Notes: a model not told the origin generated them from the sequence alone. 64,000 nucleotides of DNA from Apoda limacodes (GCA_946406115.1 OX291550.1:20560722-20624721); one strand, 5' to 3'; shown: positions 34,801 through 43,107, counted from the first letter of the stretch. A program made the numbers and translations.

Positions 34801-37800
34801 GATCAACAAGTAACACCCCAAGTATTCTTTAAAAAAAATATTCAATGTACAGTTTTGACGTTCCTACAATTTTATTATATGTATAGATTATAAAAGCATT
34901 ATTTCGTATCTAAAATTAGCAGTGTCATTTAGTATATTAAAACGCTTCATAAAATCTTACAGCTTATTATAAAAAAGGTGTACATGCTTCGAGTGAGCTA
35001 ATAGTTGATTACAAAAACTGTTGACATAAGCTGCGTTTTGTTGACGACATTGAGAGCTATGACATCGCTTATGCAATAAAAGCGTTTTGCTCACAAAATA
35101 TATACAACAAACAAAATAGCCGTTGATTATCTGACAGCGCATCCACTACTTTACCGCCCGAGCATATGCTGCCAATGCGGCCTGGAAGTGACTAATTAGC
35201 TCATTCTTTTTAGGGTTCCATACCCAAAGGGTAATAAGCGGAACCCTATCACTAAGACTCCGTCCCTCTCTCACTAGGCTGTATCTCATGAACCGTATAA
35301 CCGATGTATTTCTGTTGCCACAATAACAACAAATACTTAAAAACAAAATAAAATAAAAATTTAAGGTGTGAAGACTCAATTCCCCAGGGGAAGATAAATA
35401 ATAAAATACGTGTAGTTCGAAAATACAATTTAATTACCTATACGATCGCACTTTACAAAAAAATTATTAATTTCAATCTCTATTATGCCATACACAATTT
35501 TATATCTTATAAAATTATATTTTGGAAATTATTCATTTTGCCGTCTTTTCTTTTTTTGACGACCATATTGCAATTTTTACCCCAGCCGACTTTATTATCG
35601 CCAAAGTTGGCAAATTGTGGTATGATGTAATTAAGTAGTAGAATTACGACAATCTATGTCATCTCCATATATTTCCCGAATATACAAATTACGGAAAAGA
35701 AAATTCAATAAGGTAAAAAGGACAATCCGCAAAAAATCAAAGTATTCGTAGTTCCTATTAAGTAAAGCAGAATTATGGTACCTTCTGTGTGATTTATGGG
35801 GTAACTCACAAACCATTCGATCAAATCCGATCAAAAACACAGTTTCTTATATATGGCCTACGCCGATAAGGTTACACCAGGTAAAATTATTAATTATCTT
35901 TATTTATTTAAAATTTGAAATTTCATTTTTTTATCTCTTCCTTTGAGAAAATCTCAACCAGACTGACTTTGAATATTTTTCCATCTGTCACCTTTTTAAA
36001 AATCAGATTTAAAAGACTGTTGACGTAAATGAGTATGGCATTCCATGCCAGTAGAGATATAGAATTTTACAATGATTTTGACATACCACGCAAAAGGGTA
36101 ATTTAAAGCTAATTACACACTACATATACAAAATAAAATACTTCACTCGCTACAAAGGGAGCCATACAACAAACGTGAATTTTTTTGCTCGTTTTTGCTT
36201 GAAATTGATAACGGCAACATGTAGACGCTTGAAATATTCACAGAATGTTTTTCTATATATTCACTATAAAAATAAATAATTTAATTAAAATAAAACAAAT
36301 ATTTAAGGAGGGCCCCCTTACAATAAACGTGATTTTCTTGCCGTTATTATAGATACGGAACACTTCGTGCGCAAGTCCGACTCGCACTTGGCTGATTTTT
36401 TGATCAACACACCGATCGGATGTGCGCATAGAGAGCATAGAGCGCATGCAATGCGTATGATGTTGTCAACAAAACGTTACTAAATATACACGTACGCTGC
36501 AACTACATTACAACTTGCAACAGATCCAGTAATAAAATTAATAAAAACTCAATATACGTGTGGATATCAATGGAAAATTTTGTATCATTTGTTGATTTAC
36601 ATAACCTTGGTACTAGTACTTTTTGTAACACACATGTTATTTCTGTGTCCGATTATGTGACCTGTTCCACTTTTTGTAACATAAGTCAATGGTATAGATA
36701 CGTATTTTAAATTAACGTTTGTTTGTTTGTTAAGAGGGGACATATAGGTAAATTGCCCGTGGTATATTATTGAATTTTGAGTGAGTAAACTAAGTCCAAA
36801 TACATATAAAAAAATCGTATAGATATTTCATTAAAATAACAAGGTTTAATATCAGAAAAACATGATGCTATAAAATTTTCACCATAGAGCAAAATCACAA
36901 ATTTAATTCTAATTCCTAGCAAATTTTCGATTTATTTTTAAAACCGTACATATAATTTAGCTAAAATTGCATTATAGTATTGCTTAATACCAAACCTGAC
37001 CTGTTATTTACAAATTTTCAATATAAATAATAAAGTCATTAGAGTAAGGTATTAGTTAATTAGATTTATTAAAATTTATTTTTTAATATTAATACTTATT
37101 TATTGCTATTCGCCCATGCTACGTTCATATTGTATTTTATAAATTAAAAATCTCTTAAATTTTATTTCTACATTACAATAAGATGAAGAAGCTTACGTAT
37201 TTCTATATTATTAACAATCTATCTATTTACAAATAAAAATAAATAAATGTTTATTTCCTTAAAAAACAACGTACGTAGTTACTGTTAAAAATTAGATATT
37301 ACAATCGTTACATGTTTTAAGTAACAGATTGTTAGGTAAGCTAAATATTCAAGCATTCATTTGATTAGGTACTATTAGAGGTGATACAATGTCATAAGAT
37401 AAAAACAAACATGGTCTGTCTGACTCATCAACACCGAGCCAAAACTACTGAAGGCAGAAATTTGACAGATACATAAAAATATATTAACAAAAAAAAAATT
37501 ATTTTGAAATATTTTGCTTATAAAAAAAAGTCTACAATATTAAAGTCAAAATTTATGTATTTTACTACAATTACAAATCTTTGTACTAATTTTATAAATT
37601 AATGGTAAATGTAAAAACTGTCAACTTCTCATAATTTAAATTACGAGTTAAGCTATGTATGTTTTGTGTGTATTGAGTGAGACGGTGTGTATGCACATGT
37701 GTGAGAGAGAGTGTATGTGGGTATAGAGTGAAACGGTGTATTTATATGTTTTGTATTGTATGTCTGTGTAATTGTGTAATTGAGAGAAAAGTATCGACAT

Positions 37801-40353
37801 AGATAAATATCAAATTGAGTTCTGAAAGTACAATTAAGTAAAATTTGTAAAGCTTATTTCTAACAATATTATTTAGTCGCATATGAAGTGGGTTGTTAAT
37901 TTCCACTTATGTACATAGAATGCAGGACAGTGTCTGCATTCTAGTAGGTATATACAGGAGGAACTTTTACCGTTCGTATAAGATAATAGGAAATATATAA
38001 TAGGGAAAGATAATAAAACATTGTTTTTAAATTAAATTGGTTTTTTGTTAATATATTTTATATAGTCAGTATGTCAAATAAAAACTACAAAGATATTTAG
38101 TAAAGTTAAAAACTTGAAATATTTTGCATAGATTTATTTTATGATGATCATGTGCACCGCGCACTAAGACAAGTTTTTAGGTATTGATCAACAGATCTAA
38201 TTATTTAGAGCTTACAAGGTTTATATAAGGCAAAAAGGCTGTGGTCTGACGGAATGTACTTACGAAAAATTCCATTATTTTCTAAAATAATTAAGATTGG
38301 ATTCAAAGACTTTTAGATAAACCACCTGCTTAAGCCGGGAATCAAACCTGTGAAATCCCAAAAAAAACCGTATTTTATGACATTAGTCAAAAGGGTCGTT
38401 TATCAATGTCACCTGAGTAACATAGTATTATCAAGTATCTGAAATAACAGTTGACCAAGTAAGGAAAATGAATATTTATTACCTATTGTACTGTATGGTG
38501 TTATGTTAGTACTAAGCTTAATAACAAGTTATAGTAACCTACAATAATAAATAAATTATAATTATGTAAGTCTGGGACTTTTTTTTCTATGTTACTTTTT
38601 TTATTTACAAGTTTACAGTCGATCCTTAGGAATGATTATTTCGACCGTTGTGCCAAAAAAGATGTCATTTTTGTTTTCACATTTCAGAGGTTCGCTTCCT
38701 GACTGAAATCAGTAAGTTATCTAAATATTTTTATGCAGTTTTACTCATTTAAAAAAAACAGAAATGTTCTCTTTCAGTAAACTTTATTCAATATTTATTG
38801 TCCGGTTGGAGGCATTATTTCCACTTTGTGCATTAATTAGTAAACTGATTGTTTCACTTGATGACTGATCTATTATTATTAACGAACATCCTTACTTACT
38901 GAGTCTAGAGAGTTGTAACTTTATTACATTTATGCATAACATTGGTTTTTGGCCTTAAGATTGACGTGTTTCACTGTGTTCGGAAAATCGTCCCATAGAA
39001 AGCCAACCCATTTTGGGTTATAAAAATTTGTATGAGGAATTCCGATGTTTTTGTTGGTAAAACCGTAAAAATTTAAAAGCTTTCTTTTTTAAGGTTCCAT
39101 ACCTGGAGTCCTATTGCTGTCACTCACGTGTCTGTCTGTCCGTCCGTCGTCTGTCACACAGGTTTTATAGCCAAACTGCCAAGCTCCGAATTTCAAATTT
39201 TAACAATGTGAGCATCTAAAGCCCTTATTAATAAGCCCCTGTTAATATTTTTAAAGAGGGCCTAATACAGGTACCAATAGGAGAGCGCGAAAAAAAATTG
39301 ACCTTTACCATCAAATGGAGTATCATTCTATTATTTCTATTTAATATAAATATATATGATGAGAAGCCACTAAAATCAGTTTTTTATGAAATTTTGTTGC
39401 GAAGAATTTTTAACTTCCCATTGACCTATGAACTTGAAATTTAGTGATAATGTTTTTTTTATTACGTATATTTTAATAAGAAATACTAATTTATTGATGA
39501 ATCAGATTGTTCCTTGAAATTCCCTCATTTTTTCTATTACAACCAACTTGCCTACTATACTAAATGCTTATGAATAATTCGGACAGTTTACACTCTACAA
39601 TTGGTACAGAACCCTGCAACCAAAATGTGCAAAGACCGCGACGCGCTTAACCGGTTTTTTTAACAAAGTCCACGCGGATAATATCTTGGGAATTAACTAG
39701 TTAAATAAATAAATATATGAGAAATATCACACAGTGCCATCTAGAACCAAACTAAGCAAAACTTTTATAATAGATACTAGATTATATCTATGTATTTCTT
39801 AAATCTTTTAAGATTTACGTATTTGTAAGATTAGTGTACTAGGGCTATATAAGTCTGTAGTTTGTTTTTGGATACCAGATAACGGATACAAATACATAAA
39901 TATATTTTTTTTTAAATAAATACATAATATTATTCATATAACACACGCAAACTTAAGACTAACACAAATGTTCATTATGCAAATGTAATTTTTTGTGCGG
40001 AAATCGGTTCAGAGGCAGGTTTACCCACTGAACAACAATGGCTGTCTGTCTTTATACGTAACAAACTTATTATACAATATTTTTTTTAATTTTACGATAA
40101 TTTTTTATCATGTTTTTTACTCAAAAGCCTTTTATGGCTTGCATTTTTTTAATAAAACGAGTCAATTTGCTAGAATGCACTATGCAACTATAAAACCCAA
40201 CTATGGAAAAGATACACAAAGTTTTCCCTTTTAAAATAACTTACATGATCGCAGTGTTCTTGTAAGAGCATTGTCTTTTCTTTGTGGTGGGATTTGAGTT
40301 TCTTGGCCAAGAAGATTATGAGCTTGCGCTTGGATATGATTAGTTTCATCCAT
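13663..40353 (-). CDS. SLC17-type anion transporter (sialin / inorganic phosphate cotransporter-like), complete
   Basis: Minus-strand exons 40353-40245, 28686-28478, 26376-26140, 25023-24814, 19822-19655, 18810-18594, 17633-17512, 14442-14326 and 13893-13663 join into 539 codons plus stop. All junctions are GT-AG with matching phases. This is a major-facilitator protein expected to have 12 membrane helices and cytosolic ends, carrying organic anions or phosphate with Na+ or H+. Landmarks: PQRYILGVMGLLGVCNAYTM (helix 1, about 41-60); sequons N73, N77 and N96 in the first extracellular/lumenal loop; TWDEKTQGLILSAFYYGY; GGYLAEKFGGK, an MFS motif A form (135-145); ARWVPPNERG; WGYYTMVSDLPKYSHDVL; LDLSPNYAGT; TPYLIGLLTPD. 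The hydrophilic C-terminal tail is about 50 residues. Lepidoptera have many paralogs, so the substrate and exact symbol are left open. The length is normal and there are no disabling changes. Confidence 0.92.
14038..14290 (-). mobile_element. LINE 3' tail fragment in SLC17-like intron 8
   Basis: Reverse copy of the LINE tail. Plus-strand landmarks are ATACCACTAAGGTAGCAAAC, GTAAGCGGTCATCGTGGCC, CTCGCGCGTTGCCGACCC and CCTTAGAGAAAACCTTCGC, and the sense frame encodes an LGLWNELP-like C-terminus. It begins about 36 bases after the donor of exon 8. Confidence 0.8.
14326..14442 (-). CDS. SLC17-like exon 8 (helix 11)
   Basis: The acceptor is TTTTTTAAAG and the donor GAT|GTGAGT. 39 codons: VNALDLSPNYAGTLTSLVNT, then FAGIITPYLIGLLTPD. 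The LDLSPNYAGT motif is nearly invariant in the family. Confidence 0.93.
14443..16010. other. Intron 7 sequence with minor repeat debris
   Basis: No exon seen. About 15340-15480 carries the dispersed 'TTTCGTACCCAAAGAGTGCC ... CGGCTGGACCGATTTGAT' text often found in lepidopteran repeats. It contains no long frame with family resemblance. Confidence 0.35.
16010..17335 (-). repeat. Dispersed repeat family A with internal tandem units (minus orientation)
   Basis: Blocks shared in reverse with 43108-43680: CGCTAATCGTAGA..CCTGAAACTTGG, TATCCGATAAGAAAG.ATTTTC, GTGCGAGTCGGACTCGCGCA, AACAACCTC-type text and a TTCGCCGAGACAGCTAGT end. The GTGCGAGTC core recurs at about 16945, 17052 and 17175. Probably a non-autonomous element or LINE-derived repeat; its class is not resolved. 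Confidence 0.6.
17340..17475 (-). mobile_element. tRNA-derived SINE (minus orientation)
   Basis: On the minus strand, TGGCTCTATTGGTAGTAGGG resembles an A box and GGTTCGATTTC a B box. These are followed by ACAAACATT, CTTGATTCTGGGTATTTTC and an AT-rich tail. The same order recurs at 20.35, 39.7 and 41.9 kb. It starts some 37 bases after the donor of SLC17-like exon 7. Confidence 0.7.
17512..17633 (-). CDS. SLC17-like exon 7 (helices 9-10)
   Basis: The acceptor is ATTTTTTTCAG and the donor AAG|GTAAGA. Two leading bases complete a split Ala codon. It encodes ATGPAICIILASYSGCDRNA, then FVLSMALMGGFYSGMK. The GCD motif and FYSGMK are family-typical. Confidence 0.93.
18594..18810 (-). CDS. SLC17-like exon 6 (helices 7-8)
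   Basis: The acceptor is TTGTCTCTAG and the donor ATCG|GTGAGT. 72 codons plus one base: VGHDWGYYTMVSDLPKYSHD, then LSALPYIAMWVSSFVFGFVC and GRIIHTTI. The DWGYYTMVSDLPKY stretch is a clear signature of insect SLC17 proteins. Confidence 0.94.
18940..19095 (+). mobile_element. SINE 3' portion (GTGAGGAAACC family)
   Basis: Shares TCAAGTAAATTGATTATTCA, the AAAACATTGTGAGGAAACCT motif and the following spaced blocks with the SINE at 63512-63740, but lacks the tRNA-like head. It is intronic in the SLC17-like gene, opposite strand. Confidence 0.6.
19655..19822 (-). CDS. SLC17-like exon 5 (central cytosolic loop)
   Basis: The acceptor is TTTTATTTCAG and the donor GCT|GTAAGT. 56 codons: SLLCYSTPNSHPYISKKELN, then VKDPVPWKGILRSAPVWALV. 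The YSTP..HP.IS and VPWK motifs are typical of the loop between helices 6 and 7. Confidence 0.93.
20345..20490 (+). mobile_element. tRNA-derived SINE
   Basis: GTGGGCTCGATTCCCACACT (B-box-like) is followed by GGACAAACATTTATGTGATA, TTTGTCTTGAGTCTGGGTGT and an AT-rich tail. It is the same family as 17340-17475 in the opposite orientation. The A-box part is poorly preserved. Confidence 0.65.
21275..21282. repeat. Left 8-bp target-site duplication
   Basis: GAAATAAT lies directly before the left inverted repeat and recurs exactly at 23614-23621 after the right one. Confidence 0.8.
21283..23613. mobile_element. 2.33-kb non-autonomous terminal-inverted-repeat element carrying a satellite
   Basis: The left end GGATCATTCTCACTAGATCC and about 30 further bases match the reverse complement of the right end with about three mismatches in 50. 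Perfect GAAATAAT copies flank it, showing insertion by transposition. The inverted arms are built of iterated GGATCTAGTGAGA-like modules to about 21460 on the left and from about 23410 on the right. The centre is a 105-bp satellite. No transposase was seen. An 8-bp duplication is usual for hAT and P elements, and modular foldback-like arms recall Foldback elements (about 9 bp). The TIR is not one I recognise. It lies in SLC17-like intron 4. Confidence 0.85.
21790..23020. repeat. 105-bp satellite with an orientation switch
   Basis: Ten units in one direction are marked by ACTAGTCTACGATC-type text at about 22060 and then every 105 bases to about 23005; six or seven central units are nearly identical. 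Two units at about 21790-22000 run in reverse (GATCGTAGACTAGTAGTTTC). Units hold the short palindromes ACTAGT and AGATCT. Divergence rises toward both edges, as expected when unequal exchange homogenises the centre. Confidence 0.9.
23614..23621. repeat. Right 8-bp target-site duplication
   Basis: GAAATAAT, identical to 21275-21282, directly follows the right terminal inverted repeat. Confidence 0.8.
23851..24470 (-). mobile_element. 5'-truncated LINE copy with internal duplication
   Basis: In minus sense: QLGPLDSVQRRAVRIV, EPLSLRRDFASLCVLYRLYN (Jockey/CR1-type ORF2 C-terminus), then NFLRRTLGLWNELPVKVFSK, FLKGRQR, the shared 3' UTR, GGTATAAAAAAA and a poly(A) run. The NFL.RTLGLWNELPVKVFSKD block occurs twice, 141 bp apart (plus-strand starts about 23998 and 24139). 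Inserted in intron 4 of the SLC17-like gene, same strand. Confidence 0.85.
24814..25023 (-). CDS. SLC17-like exon 4 (helices 4-6)
   Basis: The acceptor is TTTCTTTCAG and the donor TGG|GTAAGC. 70 codons: GPTMPALMIMLARWVPPNER, then GALVFGGAQIGNIFGSFMSG and FYFFGGFGILWFILW. The usual family text at the start is GVTFPAMHA; here it is GPTMPALMI. Confidence 0.93.
25750..26062. mobile_element. MITE-like inverted-repeat element
   Basis: The left arm (ATTTGTCGCAAACATCTGG, ATTGGGCGCCTAGGCAGAT) is answered on the right by ATCTGCCTGGGCATTCACC and CCAAATGGCTGCGACATATT, ending CTGGGTTACACCAAC. A separate left-type arm of the same family occurs at about 28958-29040. It lies some 80 bases past the donor of SLC17-like exon 3. 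Confidence 0.6.
26140..26376 (-). CDS. SLC17-like exon 3 (helices 2-4)
   Basis: The acceptor is TTGTTTTCAG and the donor GAA|GTAAGT. 79 codons in phase 0, YAIFTWDEKTQGLILSAFYY through GGYLAEKFGGKW to LFILRVLQGMGE. It covers the strongly conserved motif A loop of the family. Confidence 0.93.
26417..26748. mobile_element. 332-bp long-palindrome MITE
   Basis: Starts CACTAGCGCCGC and ends GCGGCGCTAGTG. Almost the whole element folds on itself through TTTTCCTCTTTGTGCAAA / TTTGAACAAAGAGGAAA, TCTACAGAAATATG / ATATTTCTGTGGA and GATAAAACTGCG / CGCAGTTTTATT around a short loop near 26570. Its edge is about 40 bases upstream of the exon 3 acceptor of the SLC17-like gene. Confidence 0.8.
26749..28477. 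other. SLC17-like intron 2, no further feature
   Basis: AT-rich sequence without a recognised exon, RNA gene or well-bounded repeat. Confidence 0.4.
28478..28686 (-). CDS. SLC17-like exon 2 (helix 1 and glycosylated loop)
   Basis: The acceptor is TTATTTTACAG and the donor CCA|GTAAGT. 69 codons plus two leading bases. It encodes CIIPQRYILGVMGLLGVCNA, then NLAITQMV and a loop with NHT, NST and NGS sequons, ending PHERP. Confidence 0.92.
28958..29040 (+). repeat. Solo arm of the 25.75-kb MITE family
   Basis: GTTGGTGCAACCCAGTGTAA, ATATGTCGCAGCCATTTGG and GGGCACCTAGGCAGATCGTT match the reverse complement of the right arm at 25979-26062. The opposite arm is absent. It ends just outside the large inverted duplication. 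Confidence 0.6.
29066..30807 (+). repeat. Left arm of a large imperfect inverted duplication
   Basis: Matches in reverse 32694-34103 (counterpart 29393-30807) and, farther out, about 36430-36745 (counterpart 29066-29390). Shared blocks include TTCTTCACTGAGATTTTGTC, GATACGATTGCGATCC-type text, ACGTCGTCC-like text, a LINE tail and TTACAGCCTTTATTCATAA. Estimated identity is about 85-90% by eye. Confidence 0.85.
30265..30500 (+). mobile_element. LINE tail fragment inside the left arm
   Basis: Plus-oriented tail: GAACGCGCGAGCAATGCCCC, GGCGGACCGTAAGCTTGTTT, GCCACCTTAGTAGTATAAAA. Its mirror copy is at 32990-33225, so the LINE inserted before the inverted duplication arose. Confidence 0.75.
30808..32693. 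other. Spacer between the arms of the inverted duplication
   Basis: About 1.9 kb unique to the centre. It holds a 13-bp-stem hairpin (30947-30959 / 30973-30985, TACACCAAATCAT / ATGATTTGGTGTA) and a coding-like remnant at 32318-32542. The rest is AT-rich without recognised content. Confidence 0.6.
32318..32542 (+). pseudogene. Unrecognised coding-like remnant with one internal stop
   Basis: One frame reads about 31 sense codons from KNGRPTKFATNRQLFL, a TAG at 32414, then 41 sense codons (ERQRSVLKQQYLVVKHWKTR onward, ending LRWHKLTQVL) to a TAA at 32540-32542. The composition (K, R, Q, E, W) is more protein-like than the AT-rich background. No family was recognised; it could be chance or a captured gene end. 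Confidence 0.3.
32694..34103 (-). repeat. Right arm of the inverted duplication, inner part
   Basis: Reverse counterpart of 29393-30807, opening with TTATGAATAAAGGCTGTAAT and closing near TTCGTGCTTGAGGTAC. It includes the mirror LINE tail and the 'CTCCCATACA.C.AACGTGAT' dispersed repeat. Confidence 0.85.
32990..33225 (-). mobile_element. LINE tail fragment inside the right arm
   Basis: Reverse copy of the tail at 30265-30500: ACTACAAATGTGGCAAACAA, GCTTACGGTCCGCGTGGTG and CATTGCTCGCGCGTTCGACT. It is part of the inverted duplication, not an independent insertion. Confidence 0.75.
34104..36430. repeat. Later insertions interrupting the right arm
   Basis: About 2.3 kb with no counterpart at the matching left-arm point (about 29391). 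It includes a family B element (about 34318-34885) and a dispersed repeat in two parts: AGGGTTCCATACCCAAAGGG at about 35212 onward, and 36140-36400 ending GTCCGACTCGCACTTGGCTG. The two parts look like one element split by 35380-36140. Confidence 0.6.
34318..34885 (+). repeat. Dispersed repeat family B
   Basis: Begins ACTAGCTGTTGCCCGCAACG, includes GAACATACATACAGACAAAC near 34733 and ends around TTTTATTATATGTATAGAT. Relatives begin at about 44228 (CTAGCTATTGCCAGCGGC) and 55511 (CTAGCTTGTGCCCGAGG). Confidence 0.55.
36431..36745 (-). repeat. Right arm of the inverted duplication, outer part
   Basis: Reverse counterpart of 29066-29390: GTTGTCAACAAAACGTTACT, AAATATACACGTACG, TTGTTGATTTACATAACCTT, GGTACTAGTACTTTTTGTAA and TTAACGTTTGTTTGTTTGTT. 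The arm ends at about 36745. Confidence 0.8.
36746..39704. other. SLC17-like intron 1, AT-rich
   Basis: No exon recognised. A GT/GA-rich low-complexity patch lies at about 37660-37790, with two GAGTGA.ACGGTGT units. About 39090-39170 has CTGTCTGTCCGTCCGTC text typical of dispersed lepidopteran repeats. Confidence 0.4.
39705..39985 (-). mobile_element. SINE copy, minus orientation
   Basis: Shares CACAGTGCCATCTAGAACCA, ACTAAGCAAAACTTTTATAA, a diverged AT-rich middle, AACTTAAGACTAACACAAAT and GTTCATTATGCAAATG with the SINE at 41925-42155. It lies 260 bases downstream (in transcript sense) of SLC17-like exon 1. Confidence 0.6.
40245..40353 (-). CDS. SLC17-like coding exon 1
   Basis: ATG at 40353. 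36 codons plus one base, MDETNHIQAQAHNLLGQETQ to NALTRTLRS, then donor GTAAGT. The leftover T plus GT at the start of the 28.7-kb exon gives Cys, producing the family-typical R(T)..CCIIPQRY entry to helix 1. The cytosolic N-terminus has a double Leu (14-15) but no acidic residue at -4, so it is only a weak lysosomal sorting candidate. Confidence 0.85.
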
Positions 40354-40399
40354 GTTCTAAGTTTTGGATTTAGACCTTTTTTTATATTTCTTCTTCTTT
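40354..40399 (-). other. Probable 5' UTR part of SLC17-like exon 1
   Basis: On the minus strand a good acceptor, CTTTTTTCAG (ending at 40400), precedes an A-rich leader of 46 bases before the ATG. This suggests a separate non-coding first exon farther upstream; its position is not established. Confidence 0.45.
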
Positions 40400-41924
40400 C
40401 TGAAAAAAGAATTTTTACATTTTTGGTTTAGTTAGTTTTAAATAAAATGTTATGAAACAAAACGAAAAGAAATGAAATAAAACATAAATTTATTTAAATT
40501 AACTCTTTAAAAGCTCTTTTAAATCGCCAAATGTTATTAAAGTCATACTTCCGGTTCCGGTTCCCTACTGAGGATTCAGTAAGAAACTTACCTACTAAAG
40601 GTTAAGGAGAGCTTAAATAAAAATTTTCAGGATCGGGTACAATACAAAGATCATATACCTAAACGTATGTTCAAAAGTAACTCGCACGTACTATTAACTA
40701 CACAACGCGTTAGTGAAATATATTCATTAATTTGAGACTGGACTTTTGAACTCTACTGTACTTACTTAACGCTCTTTCATGTAAAATAGGAATGAAAAAT
40801 ATTTATCTTAAGCATGCGCGGAAGTATTGGCATTACTTTCGGAAAAAGAATACGCAAATTACCGTATCGAATTACGCAAGAATTTTTTGAATACCGAACA
40901 AAAGACCGTTGTAAAGAAATTTTGTAAATGTTGTAACAATGTTGTAAAGAAATTCATAGCAGGCGAGCTGAGGGCTACATTTAATAATTTTTATTTTGTT
41001 GTATTTTTTATCTTGGCAAACTTTGGTAATTTAATTTTCCTATATCGCCTTATTCTGCAATAATGGATTATTTTAATACCGTTAAATAAAAAAATGAAAT
41101 CCTTATGAGGTTTCTTATATATTTTTTTAAAATAAAATTTTTTTTTTTCAAGTTTCAGCTCTAAATTTACCACATAGTTTATTTCGCTTAAAACATCACC
41201 ATAATTTCAGTGTCAAACAAATTTAATTATAGTTTTTGCGTGTTTGTCTACAAATGTCAATGTTGATATAAACATTTTCCTAGGTATATACTTATTTGTA
41301 TACGATTAAATCACTCCCTTATTCCGACCTTCGCTTATTACAAAAATATTTAACTACTTAGTTAGGTAAGTTATGTGTTCCAACTTGGTCAGTCAGGATT
41401 GTGAGTCTTTCCGAGGCAGTGAGAAGAAAGATATTTTATAGGACCACTTAGAAACAATGCACTAGATAACAAGCTACTCTTATTATTAAACCAACTTTTA
41501 TTACAAGCAAATGCAAAACTCGATTCAAAAATTTGCACAGCAATAGTCATTTTCATGACATCAAAAAAAATTTGTTGAAACAATAGTCAGTTCCAGATTT
41601 TTTTTTGCATATAAATGAAATTCGCGGTCTAGCCAATATCGCAGTCTCTCCTATAAACAGTCTTCAATTGTAATTTTTTTTTACATTCTAGTGTCCGCGA
41701 GTACCTCTGACGCAACGCGGTGAGCAAGGATAGTGGCACTGATTGTGCCCCCCACAGTGACATGGCTGCCCACTCTACACGATTGCAGAGTACAATAAAT
41801 TTATAACTTAAATATTTGTTAACTATTGTACAATGTCTCAGCAGTATTATGAAGGAAACCCAGACGGCTAATATACAAATTTTAGTAATAAATAATTTTT
41901 AAACAAATAATAATAATTAATATT
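40400..41924. other. Upstream flank of SLC17-like exon 1
   Basis: No exon could be assigned. The short plus-strand frame at 40827-41063 and its reverse neighbour show only low-complexity, AT-driven composition. Confidence 0.4.
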
Positions 41925-42155
41925 TTTGGACATTACAAACAGTACCATCTGGCCCCAAATTAAGCAAAGCTTGTGTTATGGATACTAGACAATGGATAAA
42001 AATACATATATATTACTTTATTTTGTTAATACATACAATACATATCATACATAAATACACCCAGACTCAAGACAAACACAAATGTTTGTGCAGTGCGAAA
42101 ACGAACCCACACCCTCTGTACAGCAACCGACCACACTACCAACTAGACTGCGAGG
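41925..42155 (-). mobile_element. tRNA-derived SINE, minus orientation
   Basis: In sense direction: TAGTTGGTAGTGTGGTCGG, GTGTGGGTTCGTTTTCGC (B-box-like), ACAAACATTTGTGTTTGTC, TTGAGTCTGGGTGTATTTAT, then AGTATCCATAACACAAGCTT, GCTTAATTTGGGGCCAGATG and GTACTGTTTG. The most complete copy of this family in the window. Confidence 0.7.
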
Positions 42156-42191
42156 AAGTCAAGAAAAACACTTCTTTAGGACTCTGTATAA

Positions 42192-42417
42192 CTTTTTTAT
42201 AAAAAATCCAACTATAGGAAAGCCGGGTAGGATTTTTTTATAAAAAATCCAACCATAGTATCGCTAGGTAGGATTTTTTATAAAAAATCCAACCATAGTA
42301 TCGCTAGATAGGATTTTTTATAAAAAATCCAACCATAGTATAGCCGGGTAGGATTTTTTTATGAAAAATCCAACCATACACAGTATACAGGTAGTACAGC
42401 CGGGTAGGATTTTTTTC
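42192..42417. repeat. Palindromic minisatellite, about 40-bp unit
   Basis: Four to five units of GGATTTTTTATAAAAAATCC plus a spacer AACCATAGTAT(C/A)GC(T/C)(A/G)G.TA. Each unit's core is a perfect 20-bp palindrome. It directly follows the SINE at 41925-42155. Units differ by single bases and short length changes. Confidence 0.85.
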
Positions 42418-42479
42418 CTTGCAGACATATTTATTTAATTGTTTTATACCATTATTAAAAATGTGAAACTAACGTTTGT

Positions 42480-42660
42480 TTGTTTTCTCTACTTTAATTC
42501 ACGAAGTAGGACATAGGCAACGTTTTACCCCGAAAAAATTTAAATTTACCGCTGAAACAACGATAACTTACAGAATTCCATATGCATGCACTACAGCTAT
42601 AGCTATAGATTTCTTACAGTGGGTAGTTGATGTAGAAATTCCATGCCTATAACCGAATTT
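42480..42660. repeat. Dispersed repeat fragment (AGCTATAGCTATAG type)
   Basis: Contains ACAGCTATAGCTATAG and GATGTAGAAATTCCATGCCT, related to text at about 2090-2240, 44750-44940 and 46950-47110. It ends near 42660 without a clear boundary. Confidence 0.4.
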
Positions 42661-43107
42661 TACCCTTTCACCCACATTCGTAACAATTTTTCGTAGCCAG
42701 CTATGAAAGAAGATTTTATGAAAAAGTTGAGTTCTATCAGTGAAAGTGAAATATTAACACCAGAAAGTCTTAAATTAAACGCAGAAACTGTCACAAACAA
42801 TTTCCTACCAAAAAAATTGAGAAAAATATAAATTTGTAATTTAGTTATATAAATATAAATATTCGCCACTACTAAAAACATCACTTATTTATTTTTCTCA
42901 TAGAGGGGGATGAAAAGCAAAGTGTGCCACACGGTACCAAAATTATTTAACCTTGAGCGACGTACTTTAACTAACTCGCTATGCTCGAGATTCTACTCTA
43001 GAATCCTTCGCTTCGCTCTGGATTCAAACAATCGCTCTCGCCCTCAATAAATTATTTTTGCTCTTTGTGACACAAACTACTTTTGTTATACACCACGTCT
43101 ATAGTTT

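Noticed and set aside
39995..40234. 79-codon plus frame next to SLC17-like exon 1
   Set aside because: Low-complexity Phe/Asn/Tyr composition from AT-rich DNA, with no family or regulatory support.
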